Assembly: GCA_964577305.1 (NCBI GenBank)
Contig: CAZNYS010000018.1
Span: 1-53,152, forward strand
Direction of reading: 5' to 3'
DNA length: 53,152 nt
DNA from: UBA9300 sp964577305
Lineage (GTDB): Bacteria > Bacteroidota > Bacteroidia > Bacteroidales > VadinHA17
The notes under the pieces are model-generated. The model ran no database searches and had not been told where the DNA came from. It saw only the letters and a program-made list of their open reading frames with translations. Below, piece by piece: positions 34,740 through 43,200 of the stretch. Numbering within the stretch: the stretch's first letter is position 1; every line of letters begins with the position of its first letter. Both the position numbers and the translations under genes were made by a program.

Positions 34740-36659
34740 TTATTTTGCCTCCACGTATATAACTTCTTTATGATGCTTTTTATTGTGCAGTTTTTCTGTC
34801 CTGCCAGGCTCGGATATTGCTTTTACCACTAATTCAGCTACATCCAGTATTTCCGGTGTGTCTGATTTTTCCGCTTTCCTGTATGTTTTCTTGCACAGAG
34901 GGCAGGAAGTAATAAGATAATCAGGGGCTGATTGTATAAGATCATTTAGTGCATCAGAGGCTACCGCTGTTTTTTTTCGGCTGTCGAGCTTAATATTGCC
35001 CAGGCTTCCACCGCAACAGTGCGCATTTTCCCTTTCAAAAGATGTTTTTTGATACCTGGCTATATGGTATAATACTTTCCTGGGTTCATCATAAATACCC
35101 AGCCCTCTACCCAGTTCACACGGATCATGATATACCACAGTCTGATTCAGGAATTTTAGATCCAGTCTTTCTTCCTCTATCATCCGGCTGATAAACTGTG
35201 TATGATGAAGAACTTCGACATCCAGGTGATAACTTTCAGTAAATACTCTCAGGCAAATAGGGCAGGACGTTACCAGTGTTTTTGCTCCCGAGCTCCAGAT
35301 AGCAGATGAATTATGTTGAATAAGCTCCCTGGCCTCCCTGTCTTTCCCGGCCAGCATAAGCGGCCTGCCACAACATACCGATCCATCTTTATCCATAAAC
35401 CGGTAATTCACACCCGAGGCTTTAAATATTTTTTCCATTGACGAAGCTATGCCCGGGCTGAGATGTGTCATACAACCTGCAAAATATATTACCTCCGTGG
35501 CCGGATCAATTATTTCAGGTTTCAGGTATTTATAAACTTTTGTGTAATTATTTGATCCGTAACGGATGTTCTGGTTTCTTTCGCGCATATATCCTGACCA
35601 GATGGTCTTCATGTCTTCAGGTGCTTCGCCGGCCCTTCGCTGAATCATCCTTAGGGCACCAAGCTCTATACCTACAGGACATGCTGTTTCACACCTGCCA
35701 CACATCAGGCAATTTAATGATATATCATAAACATCATCATTCCTTTTTAATCCTTTGACAAAATATGCTGATTGTATGTTATTTATTCCTGCTGAGCTAC
35801 TGAGCTGGCATTTATCAAGGCATATTCCGCAGGATGAACAGCTATATACCTGTGCTTCGGCAAATGATCCATACTGATCACCTGTCCTGACACCTGAATT
35901 CCTCAGGAATATAAGGAACAGTTCTGAAGGTATATGCATATATCTTGTACGGGGCAATAAGATAAAAAAGACTGCAAGTGAAAGCGAATATAACCACCAG
36001 AAAGGATATGCCAGATCAGATGAAGGCAAAAATCCTGCGAAGAAAGAACCAAGCGAGCCCGTAAGAAAACTGCCTGATCCCGCAGCTCCACAGGTAAAGC
36101 TTTCGGCCAGCAACCTGCTGGGGAAAATGAGCCAGAGCGAAGTAAGGGCAATCTTATCGAGTGTCTTTAACCTCGTTGTTTTTTTCATTCCAACAATACG
36201 TGACCAGAACCTTTTTATTATGGCTATCATCAATCCTGAAAGGATAAATGCAAGGATAAGGTCCATTATAAATGAATAAGCCATGGCAAACCCTTCCGCT
36301 CTATGTTCCGGATTGAAGAACCTGAAGAATATAGCCTTATAGGGTGGATTAAGATGACTTTCACCAAAAATATCAGCTTCAATTGTTCCAAGTACTATCA
36401 GCAAAAACCAGCCAAAAGCCAGGCTCATGTGCATGTAGCCCAGTACGGGATTAACCTTGATTATCTTCCTGTGGATAAGGCTTTCCATAAATATTTCCCT
36501 TATACTCAAGACGAAAGGCCTGCCAAAGAATCCCCTCTGCAACCTGAGTTTGTCTGGCCGCGACAGGTCCCTGAACCATACAATACATGTGCCTACACAG
36601 TATAATATGATGAAGTAAAGGCCTATATTAAACGGTATGACAAAAGGATCAAACTGCAT
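34740..36659 (-). CDS. Membrane HdrE-HdrD fusion (DsrM-DsrK-like), iron-sulfur and CCG-domain protein
   Basis: This 639-residue protein joins two subunits. The first ~250 residues hold about five membrane helices like NarI/HdrE/DsrM; several His residues (63, 77, 102, 119) could bind haem b. Then come two 4Fe-4S motifs (Cys274/277/280/284 and 317/320/323/327) and two complete CCG domains (Cys396, 429-430, 466, 469 and Cys514, 548-549, 586, 589), which in HdrD and HdrB ligate noncubane clusters at the disulfide-cleaving site. It should exchange electrons between menaquinone and a disulfide substrate. It is the last gene of the operon and overlaps the small HdrC gene by 11 nt. Confidence 0.88.
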   Translation of the reverse strand: MQFDPFVIPFNIGLYFIILYCVGTCIVWFRDLSRPDKLRLQRGFFGRPFVLSIREIFMESLIHRKIIKVNPVLGYMHMSLAFGWFLLIVLGTIEADIFGESHLNPPYKAIFFRFFNPEHRAEGFAMAYSFIMDLILAFILSGLMIAIIKRFWSRIVGMKKTTRLKTLDKIALTSLWLIFPSRLLAESFTCGAAGSGSFLTGSLGSFFAGFLPSSDLAYPFWWLYSLSLAVFFILLPRTRYMHIPSELFLIFLRNSGVRTGDQYGSFAEAQVYSCSSCGICLDKCQLSSSAGINNIQSAYFVKGLKRNDDVYDISLNCLMCGRCETACPVGIELGALRMIQRRAGEAPEDMKTIWSGYMRERNQNIRYGSNNYTKVYKYLKPEIIDPATEVIYFAGCMTHLSPGIASSMEKIFKASGVNYRFMDKDGSVCCGRPLMLAGKDREARELIQHNSSAIWSSGAKTLVTSCPICLRVFTESYHLDVEVLHHTQFISRMIEEERLDLKFLNQTVVYHDPCELGRGLGIYDEPRKVLYHIARYQKTSFERENAHCCGGSLGNIKLDSRKKTAVASDALNDLIQSAPDYLITSCPLCKKTYRKAEKSDTPEILDVAELVVKAISEPGRTEKLHNKKHHKEVIYVEAK

Positions 36660-36993
36660 AATTGTCTAATTTTCTGAAAGCCTGTTGTGTAAGAAAAATA
36701 ACATTCCTGGTATTCACTCCGCGGGGGCAGACAAGGGTACATTTACCGCATAACATACATTTGTTCATTAATCTTCTTACCTCATCGTTTTCACCCCTTT
36801 TAACAAGTATATTAAGTTTCCTCAAACTCATATCAGTAAAACGTGCGGCTGAGCAGGTAGCAGCACAGCCCCCGCATCCTATACAAAGGGCAAATGAAGG
36901 CTCATGCTTCAGAATATAATCCGAAACAGCCTTATTATTACGGTCATAATCAATAACCCTTGGCTTAATCGATGAAAAACCAAAATTCTTCAT
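36649..36993 (-). CDS. HdrC-like small iron-sulfur subunit
   Basis: This 114-residue protein has two CxxCxxCxxxC motifs, Cys37/40/43/47 (CIGCGGCAATCS) and Cys79/82/85/89 (CMLCGKCTLVCP). These bind two 4Fe-4S clusters as in HdrC or QmoC-like wires. It would pass electrons between the flavin subunit and the membrane HdrE-HdrD fusion. It overlaps the flavoprotein gene by 4 nt (ATGA) and the membrane gene by 11 nt. There is no membrane segment. Confidence 0.88.
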   Translation of the reverse strand: MKNFGFSSIKPRVIDYDRNNKAVSDYILKHEPSFALCIGCGGCAATCSAARFTDMSLRKLNILVKRGENDEVRRLMNKCMLCGKCTLVCPRGVNTRNVIFLTQQAFRKLDNYAV

Positions 36994-38042
36994 ACTTCTA
37001 CCTCCCTCTCTGATGACTTGAGATATGAGCTGATCTCTACCACTGCGGCCCTGGCATGGGAAATAGTATCGGTAATATTCATGGCGGCAGTACAGGTGCC
37101 TGCATAAAAAACACCCTTCATATTGCTTCTGTTATTGCCATAATGATTATCTGCCACACTGAAAAATCCGTTCATACCTATCTTCAGGTTAAGGTCTTCT
37201 GCTATTCTTCTTCCAGAAAGCGAATTTTCCATACCTATCATCAGGACCAGCAAATCGACCTGCATCTTCAGAGGCTTGCCGGCCAGTGTATCTTCAACCT
37301 TGACAAGTAATCGGCCTTCTATATTTTCACTCGCTTCCGACACCTTCCCCCTTATAAAATTAACTCCCCATTTTTCCTGAGCCTCCCTGTACAACTCTTC
37401 ATAATACGGACCGAACATCCGCATATCCATGTAGAAACAAAACACCTCGGTTGCCGGTAACATCTCCCTTATTTCAATTGCCTGCTTAACAGCTGTTACA
37501 CAGCACACTTTTGAACAATGAAAATTGCCAACTTTTTCATCTCTCGATCCTACACAATGAACAATGCCAACCCGCTTTGGAGGAGTACCTTTTGAAGTCA
37601 GAACAGAGCCTGAACTGAATTTCTCTTCCAGCTCAACTGAAGTAATAACATCATTATAAATTCCGTAACCATATTCTTCCTTACGCTCTGGATTGAAAAG
37701 GTCAAAACCTGTAGCCAGTAAAATAGCATCAGCAGGAGGCATTACTCCGCGTGTAGTGGTAACCAGGTATTTGCTATTCTTTTTTACAATACTGTCAATA
37801 TCAGTATTTAAGTTAATACTGATCAGAGGATTATCAATTTCGCCCATAAGGAACTCTCTTACTTCCTCTCCTTTTCTCCTGTCAGGGAATAGCTGGTACC
37901 AGTTATTTACCTTACCTCCCGGCTTACCGTCTTTCTCTATCAGGCTTACCCTGTAACCTTCCCTTGCAAGCTGACCTGCTGCAGTGCAACCTGCAGTGCC
38001 TGCACCAATAATTATTATGTGTTTGTCTTTCTGCTCAGGCAT
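36990..38042 (-). CDS. HdrA-like/QmoA-like FAD oxidoreductase subunit
   Basis: This 350-residue flavoprotein has an N-terminal FAD Rossmann motif GAGTAG (13-18) and the HdrA signature VHCVGSRDEKVGNFHC, giving Cys163, Cys176, Cys180 and Cys181 for a 4Fe-4S cluster next to the flavin. The C-terminal GVFYAGTCTAAMNITDT closes the FAD site. Unlike methanogen HdrA it has no terminal ferredoxin domains, so it resembles QmoA. It may bifurcate or relay electrons. It overlaps hdrB by 8 nt and the small HdrC gene by 4 nt. Confidence 0.88.
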   Translation of the reverse strand: MPEQKDKHIIIIGAGTAGCTAAGQLAREGYRVSLIEKDGKPGGKVNNWYQLFPDRRKGEEVREFLMGEIDNPLISINLNTDIDSIVKKNSKYLVTTTRGVMPPADAILLATGFDLFNPERKEEYGYGIYNDVITSVELEEKFSSGSVLTSKGTPPKRVGIVHCVGSRDEKVGNFHCSKVCCVTAVKQAIEIREMLPATEVFCFYMDMRMFGPYYEELYREAQEKWGVNFIRGKVSEASENIEGRLLVKVEDTLAGKPLKMQVDLLVLMIGMENSLSGRRIAEDLNLKIGMNGFFSVADNHYGNNRSNMKGVFYAGTCTAAMNITDTISHARAAVVEISSYLKSSEREVEV

Positions 38043-39096
38043 TGATCAGGTTTTTTGGTGCTGCCATTTTGCTGCCATCCTTTGCTATATATTTTTTGTC
38101 CTTATCATATGGTATACCCATCTTGTCTAACAGGGGTTCTGACTGCACCATATGGTATTGTACACCAAGGTCCCAGGGACTAAATCCCATTACCAGGCCA
38201 GCGAGCTCTTCATATGTCAAAACAGGAATCCCCTGACCATTCACACCGTATGTTTTTCCCTCCTGCTCTTTTATTGTATATTGCCATTTATCCATGAACA
38301 TAGTGCAGCCGGGGCAGTTAGCGAGTACAAATTCCGGTTTGTAGGGTTCCATGGATTCAAATTTCTTTTTTGAATTTGACATTGAGTATCCCCTGTTGGC
38401 CTGGACAAGATACTGGCGAAAACCGAACCCGCAACAATGCCTGCGCTCAGGATAATCAATAACTTCCCCCCCCCATGATTCTATCATTCCAACTAATGTA
38501 TGAGGAAATTCAGCACCTCCAACTCCGTACTTGGGAAACATCTTTGAATAATGGCAGCCAATATGCTCAACTGCTTTCAGCGGTTCACCGGTTTTATGGT
38601 CAACAAGAGGATATCTGGCCCTGGCTGCTATCTCGTCCTTGAATTTATAAACAGCATCACTGGTATGTAAGATTGTACGTGGAACTTCAAATTCCCTCTT
38701 TGTGGCCTTATACAGATTTTCCCTTGTTTTTTCCAGTGTTTCAGGAAAATGTTTCCACGTTTCAATTATCTCTTCGTATATGCCAAAGGATGTTACACAT
38801 GATATCAGTATATCCCTGTACCCGTATTCTGTTGCCAGTGCAAAATGCCTGGCAACAACCGCCTGTATGGTATCAAAGGGTACCACATCACCATGATATC
38901 CAATCCCTGTACAGGTTGTATGTCTCGGGTCTTCAAATATGTCTTTACCCAGTTCTTCCCTCAGCATTTTTATCAAGAACTGTTCTGATCCGGGGAAAAA
39001 ACTCTGCCTGATACAGGACCTGACAAAGAAAAAATGATTATCAGGAATCTCTTTCTGAAATTCTTTCCATATTCTCTTCTTCCCTTCCAGTTTCAT
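38035..39096 (-). CDS. HdrB-like CCG-domain subunit
   Basis: This 353-residue protein is related to the HdrB catalytic subunit. The second CCG domain is complete (Cys181, Cys221-Cys222, Cys261 and Cys264 in CPGC). The first is degenerate: Cys28, then Thr-Cys at 61-62 in place of the Cys pair, and Cys100 with Ser at 103 in place of the last Cys. So at most one noncubane cluster is likely. Disulfide or persulfide chemistry is expected at the intact site. The gene overlaps the upstream HdrC gene by 56 nt, long for this operon, but no later in-frame start precedes Cys28. Confidence 0.85.
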   Translation of the reverse strand: MKLEGKKRIWKEFQKEIPDNHFFFVRSCIRQSFFPGSEQFLIKMLREELGKDIFEDPRHTTCTGIGYHGDVVPFDTIQAVVARHFALATEYGYRDILISCVTSFGIYEEIIETWKHFPETLEKTRENLYKATKREFEVPRTILHTSDAVYKFKDEIAARARYPLVDHKTGEPLKAVEHIGCHYSKMFPKYGVGGAEFPHTLVGMIESWGGEVIDYPERRHCCGFGFRQYLVQANRGYSMSNSKKKFESMEPYKPEFVLANCPGCTMFMDKWQYTIKEQEGKTYGVNGQGIPVLTYEELAGLVMGFSPWDLGVQYHMVQSEPLLDKMGIPYDKDKKYIAKDGSKMAAPKNLINA

Positions 39097-39829
39097 ATTC
39101 TTCTTCTAATATACTGTCACAAAAATGACAACCGCTGTCATAGGTATATACATAGTTAAAATATTCGCAATCTGTCCCCTCCGGCTTATATTCCATACCC
39201 ATCTCTGCAGCTTTCTGTTCAGAATATTTTTCTATGGTATCGAACAGGTCCTGCCCACCCGTTACCTTAAAGATATCTTTAAGTTCCTGCATTACTTCAG
39301 GACTGAAACCTCTCAGTGGACCTTCCTTGCCGTTAAGCTCACCACCAAAACGGGCAATTACATGCTCCAGGTTATCATAAATATGCTCCCATACCGGACC
39401 CTGCTCGGGATGCTTTTCAGGATCAACACCATAGGCAGGGACACAATAACCATGGTTTAATATATTATCACCTGCTGTCCTTTTAACAGCAAATTGTTGC
39501 CTTCCTTTTTCAGATTCAGTAAATACCCCTAATTTCTGTGATAGCTGCCTGAGTACCATTATTATTGAACCTGGTGTATTACCCCGTGGGCACCTTGTTT
39601 TGCACGACATGCACTGACCGCAATACCATATGGTCTCGCTCTTCAGTAGTTCAAGTATGATACTGTTATCACGCGTCTGAACCATGTTCACTATCTTCCT
39701 GGGATCATAATTGTAAAACTCAGCGGCAGGACAAATTGCAGTGCATACGCCACAATTTATGCAAGAATTTAATCCTTCTTCGAATCGGACATCCTGCTTC
39801 AAAATGTTAAACAGACTTTCCCTTTCCAT
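39041..39829 (-). CDS. HdrC-like iron-sulfur subunit, first gene of Hdr operon
   Basis: This 262-residue protein has two 4Fe-4S motifs, CINCGVCTAICP (Cys23/26/29/33) and CGQCMSCKTRCP (Cys70/73/76/80). About 130 residues follow, without a known domain, and the C-terminal part contains a Cys pair (CHFCD). The start is placed at MERESLF rather than an ATG 36 nt upstream, because a good promoter -7 box overlaps that upstream ATG. It should pass electrons to the flavin or CCG subunits. Overlap with hdrB suggests coupled translation. Confidence 0.85.
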   Translation of the reverse strand: MERESLFNILKQDVRFEEGLNSCINCGVCTAICPAAEFYNYDPRKIVNMVQTRDNSIILELLKSETIWYCGQCMSCKTRCPRGNTPGSIIMVLRQLSQKLGVFTESEKGRQQFAVKRTAGDNILNHGYCVPAYGVDPEKHPEQGPVWEHIYDNLEHVIARFGGELNGKEGPLRGFSPEVMQELKDIFKVTGGQDLFDTIEKYSEQKAAEMGMEYKPEGTDCEYFNYVYTYDSGCHFCDSILEEEYETGREEENMERISERDS

Positions 39830-39862
39830 AAGATTTATGTAAGTCGATAATGTTACCCCATT

Positions 39863-39893
39863 CAAAATTAGACGAGTAATATGGTAGCAAAAA
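39863..39893 (-). promoter_or_regulatory. Promoter of Hdr operon
   Basis: On the minus strand TTTTTG (39893-39888), 17 bases, and TAATTTTG (39870-39863) fit the Bacteroidota promoter, slightly short in spacing. The predicted transcription start lies about 27 nt before the ATG at 39829. Confidence 0.5.
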
Positions 39894-39940
39894 CAATATA
39901 TAGACTTATTTTATATATAGTATAAATACTTATTAATAAA

Positions 39941-39976
39941 GGCTGAGGCTAAGGCTGAGGCTGAGGCTGAGGCTGA
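39941..39976. repeat. GGCTGA hexanucleotide tandem repeat
   Basis: Six consecutive hexamers GGCTGA (one GGCTAA) lie in the 260-nt divergent gap between the Hdr operon and the GH172 gene. They are upstream of both promoters. Related AGGCTAAGGCT sequence occurs at the 3' end of rlmD (50919-50933). The tract is prone to slippage. Confidence 0.75.
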
Positions 39977-40057
39977 GATTGGGCTATTTTTATATTCAGG
40001 GAACCTCATATCATCTCATCTCTCGCCTCTCGTAATTCATCTTTGGTTTTATTTTCC

Positions 40058-40065
40058 TAATTTTG
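40058..40065 (+). promoter_or_regulatory. -7 element of GH172 gene
   Basis: TAATTTTG fits the -7 consensus 26 nt before the ATG at 40091. TTTG upstream is only 12 nt away, so the -33 box is uncertain. Confidence 0.4.
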
Positions 40066-40090
40066 ATATAAACAACAAAAACCTCGTACC

Positions 40091-42244
40091 ATGAAACTCT
40101 TCAGAATCAAAACCTTGTTATCCATCTTTGGCAGAGCCTTACTGCGTCCTCCGAAGATACGAGGATTTGTAATCCTCGTTATCGTAGGAGGAGCCTCAGC
40201 CTTAACCTTCTTCTTAAATTCCTGCTCAGAAAATAAAGTCATTACATTTGACTGTTTATTGTCCGAAATGACCGACAGGCAGAACATAACACACTATCCT
40301 GATCCTTCTTACAAACTGAAGCAATTCAGCAGCTACGACCGCAAATCGATAGAGCCTGGTGAGGAAGGATGGTTTGCCAATGCCGACTATACCCAGTTTA
40401 TCCGTGAAGAAGAAAATAACGGAAGAAGGGAATTCGTACTTTTCGACCATGAAGGACCAGGTGCCATAGTGAGATGGTGGATGACTTTTGCCGGTGCAGG
40501 AAGTCATGATGGCACTGCCAGAATTTACCTTGACAGTAATGAAGAGCCTTTTATTGAAGATAATATCCTTAAAGTACTCAGCGGACAACTTATGGCTGGA
40601 GAACCGCTTAGTTCATCTGTTTCCCCGGAGTCAGATTATTACAGGAGAGGACATAATCTTTATTTGCCAATCCCTTATTCTGAACACTGCAAAATAACTT
40701 ATGAATGCGATTCAATACTTATAAGTGAAAACAGACGTAAACCAAGTGTTTATTATAATATCTGTTACAGGGATTATGATGACAATGTTAAAGTCGAGAC
40801 CTTAAACATGGAAATACTCAGGGATTCCGAAAGCATGATAAATGAAGTAAACCAGGAACTTGTCAGAACAAGTGATATTGTTTGTGAACCGGTTCTCCTT
40901 GCAGGTGAAATTCCGCCCGACAGTTCAATAAACTATTCCACAGGTAAAGGTAAACAGGCAATATGCCAGATTAAAATGAATATTGAATCTGAAGATATTA
41001 ACCAGGCACTTCGATCTACGGTTATTGGGATTGTCTTTGACGGGGTAAGGACAGTCTGGGTTCCTGCAGGTGATTTCTTCGGGACAGGGTTTGAATTATT
41101 TACTTCAGATACATGGTACACCTCGGTAAACGATGAAGGAACGATGCAATCAGAATGGATAATGCCTTTCAGGGAATCAATTGATTTTCAAATACATAAC
41201 TTTGGAGAACAGACAGTAAATGTAAAAACGGAGATATGCTTTGAACCTTATAAATGGCACAGGAACAGTATGTATTTCGGGGCATCATGGCATGAGTACC
41301 ATAATATCAAAACAGCCGGAGCGGAAAATGCCGGTGGCACAGGAGAGCATTTCGACATCAATTACATTGACATTAAGGGTAAAGGGTTATATGCCGGAGA
41401 TGCCGTTACTGTATATAATACCACTGACACATGGTGGGGAGAAGGAGATGAAAAGATATTTGTGGATAATGAACCATTCCCCTCTTCCATCGGTACCGGA
41501 ACTGAAGATTACTATGGTTACGCATGGTGCCGCCCGGAGAAATTCAGTCATCCCTTTATAGCACAACCAACAGGTGCAGGAAATTTCAATCCTGCCATGT
41601 CAGTTAATATGCGCTTCAGGTCGCTCGATGCAATACCTTTTAAAGAAAAAATCAGCTCCAATATTGAACTATGGCACTGGGCACCTACGGTAATTAATTA
41701 TGCCCTTTCAAGTTATTACTACATATTACCGGGCGCAGAAATAAATATCAGCCCTGATGAAGAGGCAGTTTCCAGGCCTGTTCCCCGGAAAAGATCTGAC
41801 ATAATAAAACCCGTAATGGACGATGATGGTATAATTGAAGGCGAGTTCCTTGAGGTGATGGCCGTTGAAGGCGGTTCAGCCGAAACACAGTATATTACCA
41901 GCTGGGACTGGAGTAATAAAGGACAACTATGGTGGAGAAATGGAGAGACAGGCGATAAACTCTTTACTAGATTTCTTATACCTGAGACAGGTATGTATGA
42001 AGTTACGGCCAGATTATCAAAAGCACGTGATTATGGAATTATTAGCTTTGAACTGAACGCTAATGCAGCAGGTAGCACCTTCAACGGGTACACTGACGGT
42101 GAGGAAGTTGTAGAAATATCCCTTGGAAACCATACCTTCCTTGAAGGTGAAAATATTTTGGCGGTGATAATAAAGGGTAGTGATCTTAGGGCTCAATCCG
42201 GCAATATGGCAGGCATCGACTACCTGAAACTGATTAAACTATGA
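40091..42244 (+). CDS. DUF2961 / glycoside hydrolase family 172 lipoprotein
   Basis: This 717-residue secreted glycosidase has the GH172 (DUF2961) core from about residue 80 to 490. Features are REFVLFDHEGPGAIVRWWMT, SWHEYHN and IGTGTEDYYGYAWC. A C-terminal ~130-residue beta-rich module follows that may bind carbohydrate. Characterised family members act on arabinofuranose- or fructofuranose-containing glycans (D-arabinan, difructose anhydride); the substrate here is unknown. The signal ends in FFLNSC (Cys45). Residues 19-34 of that signal are encoded by a palindromic repeat. The stop codon lies inside an inverted repeat. Confidence 0.9.
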   Translation: MKLFRIKTLLSIFGRALLRPPKIRGFVILVIVGGASALTFFLNSCSENKVITFDCLLSEMTDRQNITHYPDPSYKLKQFSSYDRKSIEPGEEGWFANADYTQFIREEENNGRREFVLFDHEGPGAIVRWWMTFAGAGSHDGTARIYLDSNEEPFIEDNILKVLSGQLMAGEPLSSSVSPESDYYRRGHNLYLPIPYSEHCKITYECDSILISENRRKPSVYYNICYRDYDDNVKVETLNMEILRDSESMINEVNQELVRTSDIVCEPVLLAGEIPPDSSINYSTGKGKQAICQIKMNIESEDINQALRSTVIGIVFDGVRTVWVPAGDFFGTGFELFTSDTWYTSVNDEGTMQSEWIMPFRESIDFQIHNFGEQTVNVKTEICFEPYKWHRNSMYFGASWHEYHNIKTAGAENAGGTGEHFDINYIDIKGKGLYAGDAVTVYNTTDTWWGEGDEKIFVDNEPFPSSIGTGTEDYYGYAWCRPEKFSHPFIAQPTGAGNFNPAMSVNMRFRSLDAIPFKEKISSNIELWHWAPTVINYALSSYYYILPGAEINISPDEEAVSRPVPRKRSDIIKPVMDDDGIIEGEFLEVMAVEGGSAETQYITSWDWSNKGQLWWRNGETGDKLFTRFLIPETGMYEVTARLSKARDYGIISFELNANAAGSTFNGYTDGEEVVEISLGNHTFLEGENILAVIIKGSDLRAQSGNMAGIDYLKLIKL
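40147..40192. repeat. Palindromic repeat inside the GH172 signal-peptide coding region
   Basis: Arms TCCTCCGAAGATACGAGG.. and the reverse complement of ..CCTCGTTATCGTAGGAGGA pair over about 21 bp with two mismatches and one bulge, around loop TGT. The core GGATTTGTAATCC resembles the hairpin at 5276-5316. The sequence stays in frame and encodes RPPKIRGFVILVIVGG, part of the signal peptide h-region. It looks like a mobile hairpin element inserted in a coding region. Confidence 0.75.
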
Positions 42245-42323
42245 GTTATGAACCAAGTAGTGCGAATCCCGGCAGGATTGTCGGGATGACTGCTGCGAGC
42301 CCGGATCCCGATTCATAACTCAT
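42241..42323. repeat. Intergenic element with 12-bp inverted ends, overlapping GH172 stop
   Basis: ATGAGTTATGAA and TTCATAACTCAT are perfect 12-bp inverted ends of an 83-bp segment. An internal hairpin is ATCCCG...CGGGAT. The GH172 stop codon TGA falls in the left end. Extra copies of TTCATAACT follow. It lies between converging genes and may act as a terminator or be a small mobile relic. Confidence 0.65.
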
Positions 42324-42333
42324 AACTAATAAT

Positions 42334-43188
42334 TCATAACTGGTACATTGCTGTTACACCTCCATATCTCAGTGCCCTGAGGTATAGCTTGATAAAGAAA
42401 AGTACCTGGGACAAAAAGAACAACAGGAACAGGCCGCCGCCTGAGTCAGGAGAATAGCCCGATATTAATTTAACTGCCAGTATAGCAAACAATCCCTGCA
42501 CAATGACCATGATCAGCATGAAAAAATAAGAACCGAAAAAAGATTTAAAGGTACCCTTGAAACCATATCCCAGGGCCTTAAAAACCTTACAGTGGTTATT
42601 TGCAGCAAGCCATACCCTTGAATAATCTACTACCAGCAGGAATATGGGGAGTATAAGCAATGCAACAATTCTCAGTATTGATAAAAGCTTCCATGTTGTC
42701 TCTTCTGAGCCGGATGAGCCTGCTCTCTGGATAATAAGTGGTAAGCCTATTATAAGGAACATAGCAACAAGTATCATTAACAAGACCAATATCATTATAG
42801 CAAGGTATGACAGAAAGTATCTTGCAGATGACCTGAAGAAGTCGCTTGGTTTATATGCCCATTTATTTTTAAGCAATGAATCGAACAAGCCCCCATTAAG
42901 GAATGCATACAGGAAAAAAAATATTATTAATACTATCAACATGCCGCCTGTAATAGCTGACATCATCGGGCTAAACGACTGCCCAAGATCCAGGAAAAAA
43001 CTGATATTAAAACCATCATTCAATAAACTGGTAGATGCTGTATTGCCCAGGGCATTGTTTAAAAATGATTTCAATGGTAATGAAAAAACTGCAAGCACTG
43101 AAAAAGTAAGCAGCCATATTAATAACAGGGCCTTAACAGAATGCAATGCTCTTGTTGCACCCGAGGTAAACGCTTTAATAAATTTCAT
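42334..43188 (-). CDS. Polytopic membrane protein of unknown function
   Basis: This 284-residue protein has about six hydrophobic segments (for example LLLIWLLTFSVLAVF and LAIMILVLLMILVAMFLIIG) and a short basic N-terminus. The central loop carries SSGSEETTWK. No domain was recognised; it resembles uncharacterised membrane proteins of Bacteroidota. It starts 12 nt after the stop of the M1 peptidase gene, so they form an operon. Function is unassigned. Confidence 0.7.
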   Translation of the reverse strand: MKFIKAFTSGATRALHSVKALLLIWLLTFSVLAVFSLPLKSFLNNALGNTASTSLLNDGFNISFFLDLGQSFSPMMSAITGGMLIVLIIFFFLYAFLNGGLFDSLLKNKWAYKPSDFFRSSARYFLSYLAIMILVLLMILVAMFLIIGLPLIIQRAGSSGSEETTWKLLSILRIVALLILPIFLLVVDYSRVWLAANNHCKVFKALGYGFKGTFKSFFGSYFFMLIMVIVQGLFAILAVKLISGYSPDSGGGLFLLFFLSQVLFFIKLYLRALRYGGVTAMYQL

Positions 43189-43200
43189 ACTGCCTGGTTT

